Shown one piece after another: positions 44,763 to 53,858 of a stretch of 64,000 bases of DNA. Every line of letters starts with the position of its first letter. Position 1 is the stretch's first letter. The stretch covers positions 558,001-622,000 of the forward strand of contig NZ_FOTR01000001.1 in the NCBI RefSeq assembly GCF_900114645.1, read 5' to 3'. The DNA comes from Gracilibacillus orientalis. GTDB lineage: Bacteria > Bacillota > Bacilli > Bacillales > Amphibacillaceae. The notes under the pieces are model-generated. The model ran no database searches and had not been told where the DNA came from. It saw only the letters and a program-made list of their open reading frames with translations. The position numbers were made by a program, and so were the translations under genes.

Positions 44763-45878
44763 TCACTTTGCTACCTTATTCAAACCACGTCTTTCGATAA
44801 GATTAATGCCGATGCCCATGGCTATAACACCAATCAGAAGCATGAATAACAGAGGCATCAGGATGTCACTGAAGTTGGCGTCGTAGAAGATAACGGACAT
44901 AAGTGCATCCATTGCATGTGCCATAGGAAATAAGTCTGCAATAAACAACAATACTTGATTTGTGATCGTACCCGGCATCATGTATGCTCCACTTACTAAT
45001 GGTATTAGCGGTATTAAAGACGGATAGATGGCATAAAATTGCTCCGGTGACTTGACGATTCCGGTTAAAAGCATCGCAATACTGATCATGCTGAACGTAA
45101 AAAACGCTGAAATTAATACAAGCATCCACAAATTATCGCCCAGTTCATAATCCATCACATACTTAAAGACTACCAGAACAACAACAATTTGGAACATTGT
45201 AATTAAAAAACTGTACAGAATATAGCCGAAATACATACTTGTTTTACTGATCGGAGATAGAATCATCCGATTCCATACACCGGAAGCTTTATCATTTGTG
45301 ACATTATTGACTTTAAATCCAACAAGAAACATCGAGATCAGAAAGGTAAAAGCAAACATTAACTGAATACTCATGTTATAGTTCGGCACCTCTTCACTAT
45401 CTAATCCTTGAGCTTCCATTTGCACAGGTGCATCAGCCAAATAATTTTCGACTTCACCTCGGACATTTTCATCCCCTGTAGAGCGAATCAGTGAGCTAAT
45501 TTGAGCCTCCTGTTGAAACACCTTATCCACATGCTGTCTGACTAAAGAAACAGTCGGAAGCTCAGAAATAACTAAAAGTCTGTAATCCATCTCCATTAAT
45601 TGCACAGCTACATCTATATTGCCATCACGCACTTCCTCACGTGCTTCATCAGGGTCTGTTACAACAAAATTCAAGGAATCATCCGCATTTAAAAGTTCTT
45701 CCCATTTTGCTTCAATCTCCTCAGCGTTCACTTCCTCACTAAAAATAGCTACTTTTGTTGGTGTTTGTATGCCACCTGCAAAAAAGAGGGTCGCCAGAAT
45801 GCTTCCAATAATAAATGCGAGAACAAGGATCGGATTACGTTTATCTTTAGAAAATTGTGCCCATATTACCGACTTCAT
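44763..45878 (-). CDS. lnrN: ABC-2 type exporter permease (LnrN-like)
   Basis: A 371-residue permease: one TM helix near residues 15-35, a large extracytoplasmic domain (about 36-165), then five helices (from about 170). This is the ABC2_membrane_3 pattern of YhaP/LnrN. With its partner at 45878-47143 and the ATPase at 47156-48088 it forms a drug or lipid exporter. The start overlaps the upstream stop (TAATG). Confidence 0.8.
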   Translation of the reverse strand: MKSVIWAQFSKDKRNPILVLAFIIGSILATLFFAGGIQTPTKVAIFSEEVNAEEIEAKWEELLNADDSLNFVVTDPDEAREEVRDGNIDVAVQLMEMDYRLLVISELPTVSLVRQHVDKVFQQEAQISSLIRSTGDENVRGEVENYLADAPVQMEAQGLDSEEVPNYNMSIQLMFAFTFLISMFLVGFKVNNVTNDKASGVWNRMILSPISKTSMYFGYILYSFLITMFQIVVVLVVFKYVMDYELGDNLWMLVLISAFFTFSMISIAMLLTGIVKSPEQFYAIYPSLIPLIPLVSGAYMMPGTITNQVLLFIADLFPMAHAMDALMSVIFYDANFSDILMPLLFMLLIGVIAMGIGINLIERRGLNKVAK

Positions 45879-47143
45879 TATGCTTCCCCCCTTCTAGGAT
45901 ACATTGCTAATCCGATCACCAAACATAAAATAAAGAAACCTATCAGCATCAGACTCGGCATCATTAAAGAAGATGTTTCTTCGTATTGAATCCATTCCAT
46001 CAACACGGAAAGCGATAAGCCATTTGGTGTCCATTCACCAAGTTTCTGCATCCAGTCAGGGAAAACGTAGATCGGAACGAAATTCCCTCCAAGTACACCT
46101 AATACCATAACAACGGCTGAAAATACACCATTCGCAGCATCGATGTCTTTCATTCTTAAAGAAATGGATGTGAACACTGCTGATAAACCGGCAACTCCCA
46201 GAGAAAACAGTGAAATGATCACCCCAACTCCTAGCCAAAAGTCGACGGAACGACCAGGAAATACATCTAATATAAAGTGCGCTAAAATAAAGACGACAGT
46301 CATTTGCAACGATGCTAAAATAAATGTTGATACCATTTTCCCAATCAAAAACAGCATAGGATGACTATTGGTCACCAAAATCCGATTGAAAACCTTCTGC
46401 CTGATTTCTTCACCTGTCTTAGCTGCTACCGTAATCGCTAAGAATAATGCAAACAAAATCCCCATTGCGAGCGTAAAATACTGGGCCAAAGTAAAAGTTT
46501 CTCCTTCGCCTAATTGTTCCACACCACCTTGTGGCTGAACTATTTCAGTTTCATTACTACCACCAATTTGCTGGATGGCAAATTGATAATTGAGATTATC
46601 TATAAACCCGTGAATGATATCATATAAGGTTCCATTGTTTGTCGTTTCCTCTTCCATTTTGTAGGCGAGCGAAACATTTGGTGCTTTACCGGTAAAGCCG
46701 GCATATAGACTTTCCACCGTAAAGCCATTCGGAATCACGAGCATACCATCGATCTCACCTTGCTCTACTTTTTCTGCCGCTGTTACTTCATCTAGTTCGT
46801 GTACAGTGATCCACTCTTGCAGATCCTCACTCTCAAGAAAATCAAACAAAGCTTGCACAGGATCACTATAGCTTGCTCGTTCTGCGATCATAGCTGCTTC
46901 TGCTTCGTCAACCGAACCCTCTGCAACCAACTTGTCCTCTAATTGTTCTGCTATATTCTCATCATCATCCTGATTGACCAAGGCCAATTGTAAATCTAAT
47001 GTTGTTTCCTCATCATTGTCTAACAATCCGGCAAAAGCAAAGTTCAATACAGCGATGATAAGAATAGGCAGTGCTAGTGTAATAATGATTTCTTTACGAT
47101 CACGTAAAAACAATAATAAATCCTTTTTGATAAAACTACCCAT
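45878..47143 (-). CDS. lnrM: ABC-2 type exporter permease (LnrM-like)
   Basis: A 421-residue permease with the same pattern as LnrN (TM near 20-40, a large and very acidic outer domain, five C-terminal helices; QKVFNRILVTNSHP connects two of them). The outer domain contains long acidic runs (NQDDDENIAEQLEDKL). The start follows AGGAGGTG. By order and size it corresponds to LnrM, half of the linearmycin exporter membrane channel. Confidence 0.8.
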   Translation of the reverse strand: MGSFIKKDLLLFLRDRKEIIITLALPILIIAVLNFAFAGLLDNDEETTLDLQLALVNQDDDENIAEQLEDKLVAEGSVDEAEAAMIAERASYSDPVQALFDFLESEDLQEWITVHELDEVTAAEKVEQGEIDGMLVIPNGFTVESLYAGFTGKAPNVSLAYKMEEETTNNGTLYDIIHGFIDNLNYQFAIQQIGGSNETEIVQPQGGVEQLGEGETFTLAQYFTLAMGILFALFLAITVAAKTGEEIRQKVFNRILVTNSHPMLFLIGKMVSTFILASLQMTVVFILAHFILDVFPGRSVDFWLGVGVIISLFSLGVAGLSAVFTSISLRMKDIDAANGVFSAVVMVLGVLGGNFVPIYVFPDWMQKLGEWTPNGLSLSVLMEWIQYEETSSLMMPSLMLIGFFILCLVIGLAMYPRRGEA

Positions 47144-47155
47144 ACCTACACCTCC

Positions 47156-48088
47156 TTAATCTCTCAACGTCCGGCCTGTTAAATGGAGAAATACATCCTC
47201 CAAGCTTGGTGTCTCAGTTTGATAATGGAGCAATTGAATTTGGTATCTATCAGCTAGATGGACAAGCTCACTGATCAAATTACTTCCTTTTTTTGCAATG
47301 ATCTTTAACTGCGAATTAGCCGATTCTACCTTACGAACACCTTCCATTGATTTCAGCTTTTCCACAAAATCTTCATTAATCTTGCTTAATTCCAATTTGA
47401 TCGTATCTTCCGACGATAAAATACTGAGCAATTCCGCTTTACTCCCTGCTGCAATCACTTCGCTATCATCCATAATGTATACACGGTCACATAGCTGCTC
47501 AACTTCCTCCATATAATGACTCGTATATAACACTGTCGTGCCTTCCGTTTCATTTAATAATCGTACGGTTTCAAGAATATGATTCCTCGATTGTGGATCA
47601 ATACCGACTGTCGGCTCATCGAGAATCAATATTTGCGGTTGATGCAACAAGGCCGCAGCTATATTGATTCTTCGCTTCATACCTCCGGAAAAAGTTTTCA
47701 CTAAATCCTTTTGGCGGTCCTTCAATCCGACAATTTCCAAAGCATGTTGAATGCTTTTCTCCAATTCTTTACCTTTCATTTTATAAATCGATCCGAAAAA
47801 TTTTAGATTTTCATAAGCAGAAAGCTCTTGATAAAGCGCTAATTCCTGTGGAACCACACCTAAAATTTTTCTTATTTCCCCTGGTTTATTTACCGTATTG
47901 ATTCCGTTCAACTTTATTTCCCCAGAAGTAGGCTTTAGTAAAGTGGATATCATCGAAATCGTTGTTGATTTGCCGGCACCGTTTGGACCTAACAAACCTA
48001 CTGACTCCCCGTTATCGAGATATAAATTAACGTCCTGCACCGCTTTTTTGCCCTTAAATGACTTACTTAAATGTATTGTTTCAAGCAT
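47156..48088 (-). CDS. lnrL: ABC exporter ATPase (LnrL-like)
   Basis: The ATG at 48088 (GGAGG upstream) gives 310 residues. Walker A is GLLGPNGAGKSTT, the signature is KTFSGGMKRRI, Walker B ILILDEPTVGIDP and the switch His YTSHYMEE. It powers the LnrMN-like permeases. The cluster order (kinase, regulator, ATPase, two permeases) equals the Bacillus linearmycin resistance operon. Confidence 0.88.
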   Translation of the reverse strand: MLETIHLSKSFKGKKAVQDVNLYLDNGESVGLLGPNGAGKSTTISMISTLLKPTSGEIKLNGINTVNKPGEIRKILGVVPQELALYQELSAYENLKFFGSIYKMKGKELEKSIQHALEIVGLKDRQKDLVKTFSGGMKRRINIAAALLHQPQILILDEPTVGIDPQSRNHILETVRLLNETEGTTVLYTSHYMEEVEQLCDRVYIMDDSEVIAAGSKAELLSILSSEDTIKLELSKINEDFVEKLKSMEGVRKVESANSQLKIIAKKGSNLISELVHLADRYQIQLLHYQTETPSLEDVFLHLTGRTLRD

Positions 48089-48146
48089 GTAATTGCCTCC
48101 TTTTTTCTCTTGCATCCTTCATATGTATCCATCATAAAACAAAAAA

Positions 48147-48170
48147 ACCAAAGTCACTACTGACTCTGGT
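48147..48170 (-). terminator. Terminator between the two-component genes and the ABC genes
   Basis: On the minus strand ACCAGAGTCAG and TGACTTTGGT form a stem followed by TTTTTTT. It would end the kinase/regulator transcript. The core AGTCAGTAGTGACT is also symmetric and might double as a regulator site for the lnrL promoter. Confidence 0.65.
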
Positions 48171-48216
48171 CATTTAATCTTCTTACAAATATTACTTTAG
48201 TCACTTTTTCTTTGAA

Positions 48217-48849
48217 TTATACTAAACGGTGACGAATTGCATATATCGCTAATTGGGTCCGGTCTCGTAATTCTAATTTATCTAATATTTGACTGGTTTG
48301 ATTTTTAACCGTACCGACTGACAGTCCTAGTCGTTCTGCCATCTCTTTATTACTCAATCCTTCCCCAATACACTTCAAGATAGCTCTTTCTCGTGGTGTT
48401 AACGTCGGATCAATGGTCACTTTTTCTTCGTTTTCCAGCAATGCTGGCATCACTTTTGCCGCTACTTGATCTTGAAGCGAGAGACCTCCTTTTAAAGCAC
48501 TTTTGATCGAGCGGATCAGTGATTCAGTATCGCCGTCTTTCAGCATATAACCGCTTACTCCCAGTTTTAGTGCATCCATCACATACTGATTATCATCAAA
48601 AGTTGTCAGCATTAAAATTTTTAGATGAGGGAAACGGGATCGCAATACCTTAGCCGCTTCAATACCATCCATTTCAGGCATACGAATATCTAACACGGCG
48701 ACATCGAATAATTGTTTTTCACATAATACTACTGCTTGCCTGCCGTTATCCGCTTCCCCGGTAACTTCGATTTCCTCATCCACTTCGATCATCGCCTTCA
48801 AACCTTGGCGTACCATCACTTGATCCTCTGCTAACAATACCTTAATCAT
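48217..48849 (-). CDS. lnrK: NarL/LuxR-family response regulator (LnrK-like)
   Basis: A 210-residue regulator: receiver with Asp54 (VAVLDIRMPEMDG) and a C-terminal LuxR HTH (LTPRERAILKCIGEGLSNKE, then VGTVKNQTSQILDKL). It is the partner of the kinase one base upstream and probably activates the exporter genes beyond the terminator. Confidence 0.9.
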   Translation of the reverse strand: MIKVLLAEDQVMVRQGLKAMIEVDEEIEVTGEADNGRQAVVLCEKQLFDVAVLDIRMPEMDGIEAAKVLRSRFPHLKILMLTTFDDNQYVMDALKLGVSGYMLKDGDTESLIRSIKSALKGGLSLQDQVAAKVMPALLENEEKVTIDPTLTPRERAILKCIGEGLSNKEMAERLGLSVGTVKNQTSQILDKLELRDRTQLAIYAIRHRLV

Positions 48850-48850
48850 T

Positions 48851-49978
48851 CTACACTCTCCGTTCCGTTATTCGAATACTGCCTCTGATCGCAAATTGCC
48901 GCTCATCATGATGTATTTCCAAAGAGCCGCCTACCTTTTCCAAGCGTTCTCGCATTGCTATTAACCCATAACCTTCTTGAAAAAAGGAACTCGCTTTTGC
49001 AGGATTCATCACTTCAAAGCGAAAAATGCTTCCACCCGGAGCCTCGAAAGAAATGTAAGCCTCTCTTGAAGAACTATGCTTTATAATATTAGTTAGTGCC
49101 TCTTGTACAGCACGGTAAATCGCAAATGACTGTTCTCCCGTCAATGATGCAGCGAATGCACCATGCTTTACGGAAAAGTTGATTTTCATGAATTTTTCCA
49201 TTTCTAATTTACGAATTAATCTTATCAAACCTTGCAATCCGCCAACTTCATTTTGTTTAAAGGATTTCACGGCTCGCCTTGTTTCCTCCAAGCTCTGTTC
49301 TGCTAACTCTTTTAGTTTTTCGACCTTTTTTTTATCTTTTTCATCCGCAGTTAAGCGAAATGCCTCTAATTGCATTAACAGCGCAGTGAGTTTATGCCCG
49401 ACAGAATCATGGATTTCATGCCCAATCAGCATCCGTTCATCCTGTCTAGTGTTCTCCTCCTCTGTCACCAGTTGTCTCTTCATCTTTCTGTATTCATCTA
49501 GTAAGACATCATTCTTTTTCTGTACCTCTACCTCACGTCTTTTTACAAATTGAAAATACGACAGCCCGATAATGACTAAAATGTAAAAAAGGATCGTCCA
49601 CGCTAATTGGTAAGTGGATAGAGCTGTTTGCGTTAGAAGCCAGAGTAATCCTGCAAACTGAACCACCATCACGATCATACTATTTATCAGTGGTAATCGG
49701 AAAATCGCTTCTGCTATTACTAATGCTTGTACAAGTAACAAAAATTGAATTAAATCATGATCAGCAGGGTAAAAAATAATCAATAGTGTCAACGCCTGTA
49801 TGCTGCATAATATCGTTTGTATCAGCGGTTTCTCTGAAAAAAGTGGAATAATGAACAAGATGATTAAAAATAAACAGAAACTCGCCAGCTTCGGTAAAGA
49901 TAACGGATCCAACCCAAGAAATGCTAAAGGCCATACTAGGCAATGAATAGCTATCCACATAAAATACGTTTTCTTCAT
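48851..49978 (-). CDS. lnrJ: NarL-type sensor histidine kinase (LnrJ-like)
   Basis: A 375-residue kinase with five short N-terminal TM segments and almost no outer loops. The HisKA_3 motif is GHEIHDSVGHKL (His190), and the HATPase ends in a GYGLIAMRERLEKVGG G-box. Kinases of this form sense membrane-active compounds inside the bilayer. The ATG follows AAGGAG. The regulator start lies 1 bp past its stop. Confidence 0.9.
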   Translation of the reverse strand: MKKTYFMWIAIHCLVWPLAFLGLDPLSLPKLASFCLFLIILFIIPLFSEKPLIQTILCSIQALTLLIIFYPADHDLIQFLLLVQALVIAEAIFRLPLINSMIVMVVQFAGLLWLLTQTALSTYQLAWTILFYILVIIGLSYFQFVKRREVEVQKKNDVLLDEYRKMKRQLVTEEENTRQDERMLIGHEIHDSVGHKLTALLMQLEAFRLTADEKDKKKVEKLKELAEQSLEETRRAVKSFKQNEVGGLQGLIRLIRKLEMEKFMKINFSVKHGAFAASLTGEQSFAIYRAVQEALTNIIKHSSSREAYISFEAPGGSIFRFEVMNPAKASSFFQEGYGLIAMRERLEKVGGSLEIHHDERQFAIRGSIRITERRV

Positions 49979-50048
49979 ATAGAAATACTCCTTCGAAAAT
50001 AACGGTCACCTTTTTTTCTCATTATACTATGATTCATCAAGCATCGCA

Positions 50049-50579
50049 TTAAGGATGTAAGGAGTTATTTTTTACTACCATCGTTCCAGCTATTAAATCT
50101 GCAACATGGCGATAATCCCGACGTACAAGAACCATCATAATATAGAGAAAAGCTAACAACATTGAGGTGCTTAGAAGCGTCATCGCCACCCAATTGAAAT
50201 TATGATACATCCCATGAATAACTCCCATATGACCTAGCTGCCACGGCAGAAACTTCACTATATTGCGTATTATACTCCTTGTTTTTGGATGATCTGGATA
50301 GCTTATTTTCAATCGTTTGATTCTTTTACCAAAAGTGGAAGCACGAGCTGATCCTTCCATAAGCGAAAACAAGATAATGATTGGAATCACAGAGGTTAGG
50401 GTAGATATAAGTTGCGTTTGTCCACTCGAAAAAGTAGGAGTTTCGTTAAAGACGAGTAAATAAACTAGCTGCATAATACCTAAGAGCAGGATAAGATAGG
50501 CACTGATGCATATCCAATCAATAAATAGAGCAATAAACCGTCGTTTTCTTGTAGCAACAGTTTGTAAGTTATCAAACAT
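50049..50579 (-). CDS. RDD-family membrane protein
   Basis: A 176-residue protein with four hydrophobic segments. It has the RDD signature pieces: RKRRFIALFIDWICISAYL at the start, ASTFGKRIKRLKI in the middle and RRDYRHVADLIAGTMVV at the end. The role is not settled; some members act in ion homeostasis. It is monocistronic with AGGAGG upstream. Confidence 0.82.
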   Translation of the reverse strand: MFDNLQTVATRKRRFIALFIDWICISAYLILLLGIMQLVYLLVFNETPTFSSGQTQLISTLTSVIPIIILFSLMEGSARASTFGKRIKRLKISYPDHPKTRSIIRNIVKFLPWQLGHMGVIHGMYHNFNWVAMTLLSTSMLLAFLYIMMVLVRRDYRHVADLIAGTMVVKNNSLHP

Positions 50580-50822
50580 ACGGACACCTCCTTTTCTGTG
50601 AAAGGTATAAGGCTGTTCGTGAGGTAAGCAACTACCCTTGATAAAATAGCCTTTTAAAAAGTATTCGGTGACTTCTATTCTATTATACTGGGAGCTTTTC
50701 AGAAAATTACTTTTCCCAAAAAGAAAACTGCAACACCTCCTTCATCTAAATAATACTTAAAATAACTGACAGTTTAGTGAAAGAAGTTACATGTTAAAAT
50801 GGAGAAAAAAAGGAGGTCTAAA

Positions 50823-51107
50823 ATGAAGAAAAAGATTAACATTTGGTCATTTATCTTATCCATAATTTGCATTTTATTGTTTTTTATCATTTCTTTTTCA
50901 GGTCTAATTGATTATTCACTCATGGACACACACCCTTTAAATCTGGTCTTATATATTACATTGATTACTTTTGTTCTGGGGGTATTGGGTTTTTCTGGTA
51001 TCCAAGATTGGAAAGGGATGGCAAGAAGCGTAACTACTTTAATTCTTACATTGGGATTATCAGCGTTTTTAACTTTTGTTATATTTTTTGGAGACTTATT
51101 AAGTTAA
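50823..51107 (+). CDS. Small membrane protein, 94 residues
   Basis: The ATG at 50823 follows AGGAGG with ideal spacing. There are three hydrophobic helices and a short polar stretch GIQDWKGMARS. I know no family for it. A hairpin-like AAGGCT/AGCCTT pair lies in the 240-bp gap before it, with otherwise unremarkable AT-rich DNA. Confidence 0.6.
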   Translation: MKKKINIWSFILSIICILLFFIISFSGLIDYSLMDTHPLNLVLYITLITFVLGVLGFSGIQDWKGMARSVTTLILTLGLSAFLTFVIFFGDLLS

Positions 51108-51291
51108 CTGGTGCAAGAGTTAACCATGGCGATCATAAAATATCGTCTTTTTTTCATGATTTACATTTAAAATGAATTATTGGAATATTATGTTAGAATG
51201 ATGGATGAAGTCATTCTGCTATTGACAGGATTACAGAAAAGAAATTTAGGATATTAAATTAAATTAAGTTATATAATTACGGAGTGATATG

Positions 51292-51453
51292 ATGGAAATG
51301 CCAATTGGTTTATTTATATTCCTTTGTGTTGTTTCTCTAATCATTTTTTACGCAGTTATTGAAACAGCAGTGAGAAGAGGAATTGATAGTTCGCAAACCA
51401 GTCAAATGATTAAGGAATTACTTGATAAACAGAATGAAAAGGATGACAAATAA
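51292..51453 (+). CDS. Small membrane-anchored protein, 53 residues
   Basis: The ATG at 51292 has GGAG 7 nt upstream. The product has one N-terminal helix (IGLFIFLCVVSLIIFYAVI) and a polar tail (RRGIDSSQTSQMIKELLDKQ). The form recalls short Bacillus proteins with a single anchor and a coiled tail; no function can be given. Confidence 0.55.
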   Translation: MEMPIGLFIFLCVVSLIIFYAVIETAVRRGIDSSQTSQMIKELLDKQNEKDDK

Positions 51454-51589
51454 GTTAAATAAAACGTCATTGGACTGTGAAAAAATAATGCAACATTCCT
51501 TGGAATATGATCTTAGGTGCTTCGTTAAAGGATTATAATATTTATTGCATAATTGTTGCTGTATGCTAGTTTGATTGGAGGTTAATGGA

Positions 51590-52333
51590 ATGCAAATCTT
51601 TGATTCACATTTACATATTATTGATACTAGGTTTCCATTGATTGAAAACAAAGGATATATCCCTGATGCTTTTACCAGTCAAGATTACCTCGACAGCGTA
51701 AATAATTTAAATGTAGTTGGAGGAGCTGTTGTATCAGGCTCTTTTCAGGAGTTTGATCAAACATATTTAATCGATGCATTACAAACCCTAGGTGAAAATT
51801 TTGTTGGAGTAACTCAATTACCTTACGATACAACAGATGACGAAATCATTAAGCTTAATAAACTAGGGGTGAGAGCCCTTCGATTTAATGTGAATCGTGG
51901 AGGTTCTGAGGACATATCGCGTTTGGATTACTTTGCGAGAAGAGTTTATGAATTGGTGAATTGGCATACAGAGCTATACATCAATTCTAACTCTTTAAAG
52001 GAGATAGCAACTACAGTCGAAAAGCTCCCAGCGGTTTCAATAGACCATCTGGGTTTATCAAAAAACGGGTTTTCCACCCTTTTATCTTTAGTAGATAAAG
52101 GTGTAAAAGTAAAAGCATCTGGTTTTGGAAGAATTGATTTTGATCCAGGAGAAGCAATTCGAAAAATTCATTCTATAAACCCAGATGCATTAATGTTCGG
52201 AACCGACTTACCTTCAACAAGAGCCAAAAGACCTTTTGAAGTTTCAGATATAGAACTGGTTTACAAAGTTCTTGAGGATGAACAAGTTAACAAGGTTCTA
52301 TATAAGAATGCTGTTAATTGGTATTTAAAATAA
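51590..52333 (+). CDS. TIM-barrel metal-dependent hydrolase (amidohydrolase 2 type)
   Basis: The ATG at 51590 follows GGAGG and gives 247 residues. The metal motif HLHIID (FDSHLHIID) at the start, SIDHLG in the middle and FGTDLPSTRAKRPF near the end fit COG3618-type lactonases and hydrolases. It is somewhat short for the family. Possible substrates are sugar lactones, but nothing nearby fixes this. Confidence 0.78.
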   Translation: MQIFDSHLHIIDTRFPLIENKGYIPDAFTSQDYLDSVNNLNVVGGAVVSGSFQEFDQTYLIDALQTLGENFVGVTQLPYDTTDDEIIKLNKLGVRALRFNVNRGGSEDISRLDYFARRVYELVNWHTELYINSNSLKEIATTVEKLPAVSIDHLGLSKNGFSTLLSLVDKGVKVKASGFGRIDFDPGEAIRKIHSINPDALMFGTDLPSTRAKRPFEVSDIELVYKVLEDEQVNKVLYKNAVNWYLK

Positions 52334-52359
52334 CATTTCCTGAAGTGATTCGTTTTTCA

Positions 52360-53328
52360 TTAATCCTTTCTTACTAAAATAGAATAAGCTCCACTAAACA
52401 TGGCAAATAACAAACCTGTAACAGGAAATACAATCCAATTAATATGCCATTGATCATAAACTAGACCGCTTATCAAGAAAATAATGACAACTAACGGCCA
52501 AATAATTGACGCCACCGCACCAATGACACGATCTTCTTCTCTTTCATTTGTTCTTTTGGATTTACCCCTTAATAGTTTTTCGTATGCAGCATATACATTG
52601 CCAAAATAAACAAATAAATACACTGCTATAGAGACAAGTACTAACATAATACACACACCAAAATTAGCTGTGTTTTCATTAAAAGCCATCATAGTAAAGA
52701 GAACAATCGGTGAGAAAATAATAAGAATAACACCAACAATCATTACTATCATATAAGTTGACTGGAAAGCATCCTTCTTTGCTCTAACCTTATTCTTAAG
52801 ATCCATTGACAAATCAAAATCCCCTTCGAAACTGATAAATTTATACTTTTCTAATTTCATCCCAGCATAAATAAACAAACCAACTGCTATCGCTACAAAT
52901 AATAATAGTACAATTAATCCAAGATATGTTCCGGTTTCGCTGGAGATTTCATTGTATCCATTTTCAATTACACCAAGTAAAAGAACAAGCATCGCAGCAC
53001 CTAAAATACACAAAGTCACACCAATTCCGATCCATCTACCAGATTTTCTAGTGGTGTTGAGGTATTCTTCCACCTCTACCTCTGTTAGTAATGGATTTGT
53101 CACTCTATCTTCCTCAAGTGAAACCCCAAATTCTTCAATAATTTCATCAATATTACCGAATTCCGAAATAACAATACCAACTGCTTCATTCTCCGTTTTG
53201 CCAACCTGTTTTAATTCATGATACTTCTCCTCCATATTAGCTAACAGCTCATCTCTTAGGTGCCTCATTTCAGCTGATTTAGGTAATGAAGCAAACATAT
53301 TATCCAGGTAATTAATAATGGTATTCAT
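52360..53328 (-). CDS. HAAS/DUF1700-domain membrane protein
   Basis: A 322-residue protein with an N-terminal helical HAAS-like domain (about 1-75; LRDELLANMEEKYHELKQVG, EAVGIVISEFGNIDEI) and about six hydrophobic helices in the C-terminal part. Such proteins are typically encoded with PadR regulators, as here (53370-53693), and are thought to respond to or transmit membrane stress. The function is unproven. Confidence 0.8.
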   Translation of the reverse strand: MNTIINYLDNMFASLPKSAEMRHLRDELLANMEEKYHELKQVGKTENEAVGIVISEFGNIDEIIEEFGVSLEEDRVTNPLLTEVEVEEYLNTTRKSGRWIGIGVTLCILGAAMLVLLLGVIENGYNEISSETGTYLGLIVLLLFVAIAVGLFIYAGMKLEKYKFISFEGDFDLSMDLKNKVRAKKDAFQSTYMIVMIVGVILIIFSPIVLFTMMAFNENTANFGVCIMLVLVSIAVYLFVYFGNVYAAYEKLLRGKSKRTNEREEDRVIGAVASIIWPLVVIIFLISGLVYDQWHINWIVFPVTGLLFAMFSGAYSILVRKD

Positions 53329-53369
53329 TATAGAAACTCCTCCCTCTATAAAGTATAAATATCTCCCGA

Positions 53370-53693
53370 TTACTCCTTAATAAATCGATTAATGACTTCT
53401 TTCGTTAACTCCCACTCTCGACATTTTTCTTTGTAATAAAGCAATCCTGCTTCGGTAATTTTATAATACGTTCGTTTTTTCCCAAAGGTTTGTTCTTTAT
53501 GAAAAGATTGAATAAAGCCTTTTTTCAATAGACGGTTGAAAGCAGAGTAAAGAGTAGTTTCTTTGATGATGTACTTTTCATCGGATAGCTCTTTGATTCT
53601 TTTCGATATTTCATATCCATATGACTCTTTTTCTAACAATAAATATAGAATAATTGTATCATTGTATCCACGAATAACATCACTACTAATCAA
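53370..53693 (-). CDS. PadR-family transcriptional regulator
   Basis: I place the start at the TTG at 53693 (AAAGGAGG 9 nt before) instead of 53723, giving 107 residues. The winged helix is clear: GYNDTIILYLLLEKESYGYE, TTLYSAFNRLLKKGFIQ and the wing GKKRTYYKITEAGLLYY. It heads a two-gene operon with the HAAS protein and probably represses it through the inverted repeat at 53724-53781. Confidence 0.85.
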   Translation of the reverse strand: MISSDVIRGYNDTIILYLLLEKESYGYEISKRIKELSDEKYIIKETTLYSAFNRLLKKGFIQSFHKEQTFGKKRTYYKITEAGLLYYKEKCREWELTKEVINRFIKE

Positions 53694-53723
53694 AAAGCTG
53701 ATCCTCCTTTCTTCAAGATCCAT

Positions 53724-53781
53724 TTACTTCATCTGTCGTAGTAATTATATTTTAGCACAATTACTACGACAGGTGAAGTAA
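53724..53781. promoter_or_regulatory. 23-bp inverted repeat, candidate PadR operator
   Basis: TTACTTCATCTGTCGTAGTA plus ATT is mirrored 12 bp later with one mismatch (22 of 23). The TATAAT-like -10 sequence for the PadR gene lies between and inside the arms. It is much longer than usual PadR sites, so it may bind two dimers or form a hairpin. Confidence 0.6.
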
Positions 53782-53810
53782 AATAGTTAGAATTTTAACT
53801 AAAATGAAAA

Positions 53811-53839
53811 GATAGCGTGAAATATCCATTCACACTATC
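53811..53839 (-). terminator. Terminator after the zinT-like gene
   Basis: GATAGTGTGAA and TTCACGCTATC (minus strand, one G-T pair) are followed by TTTTCATTTT, 20 bp after the stop. Confidence 0.65.
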
Positions 53840-53858
53840 TCTTTATTGCTTTTTTTAT

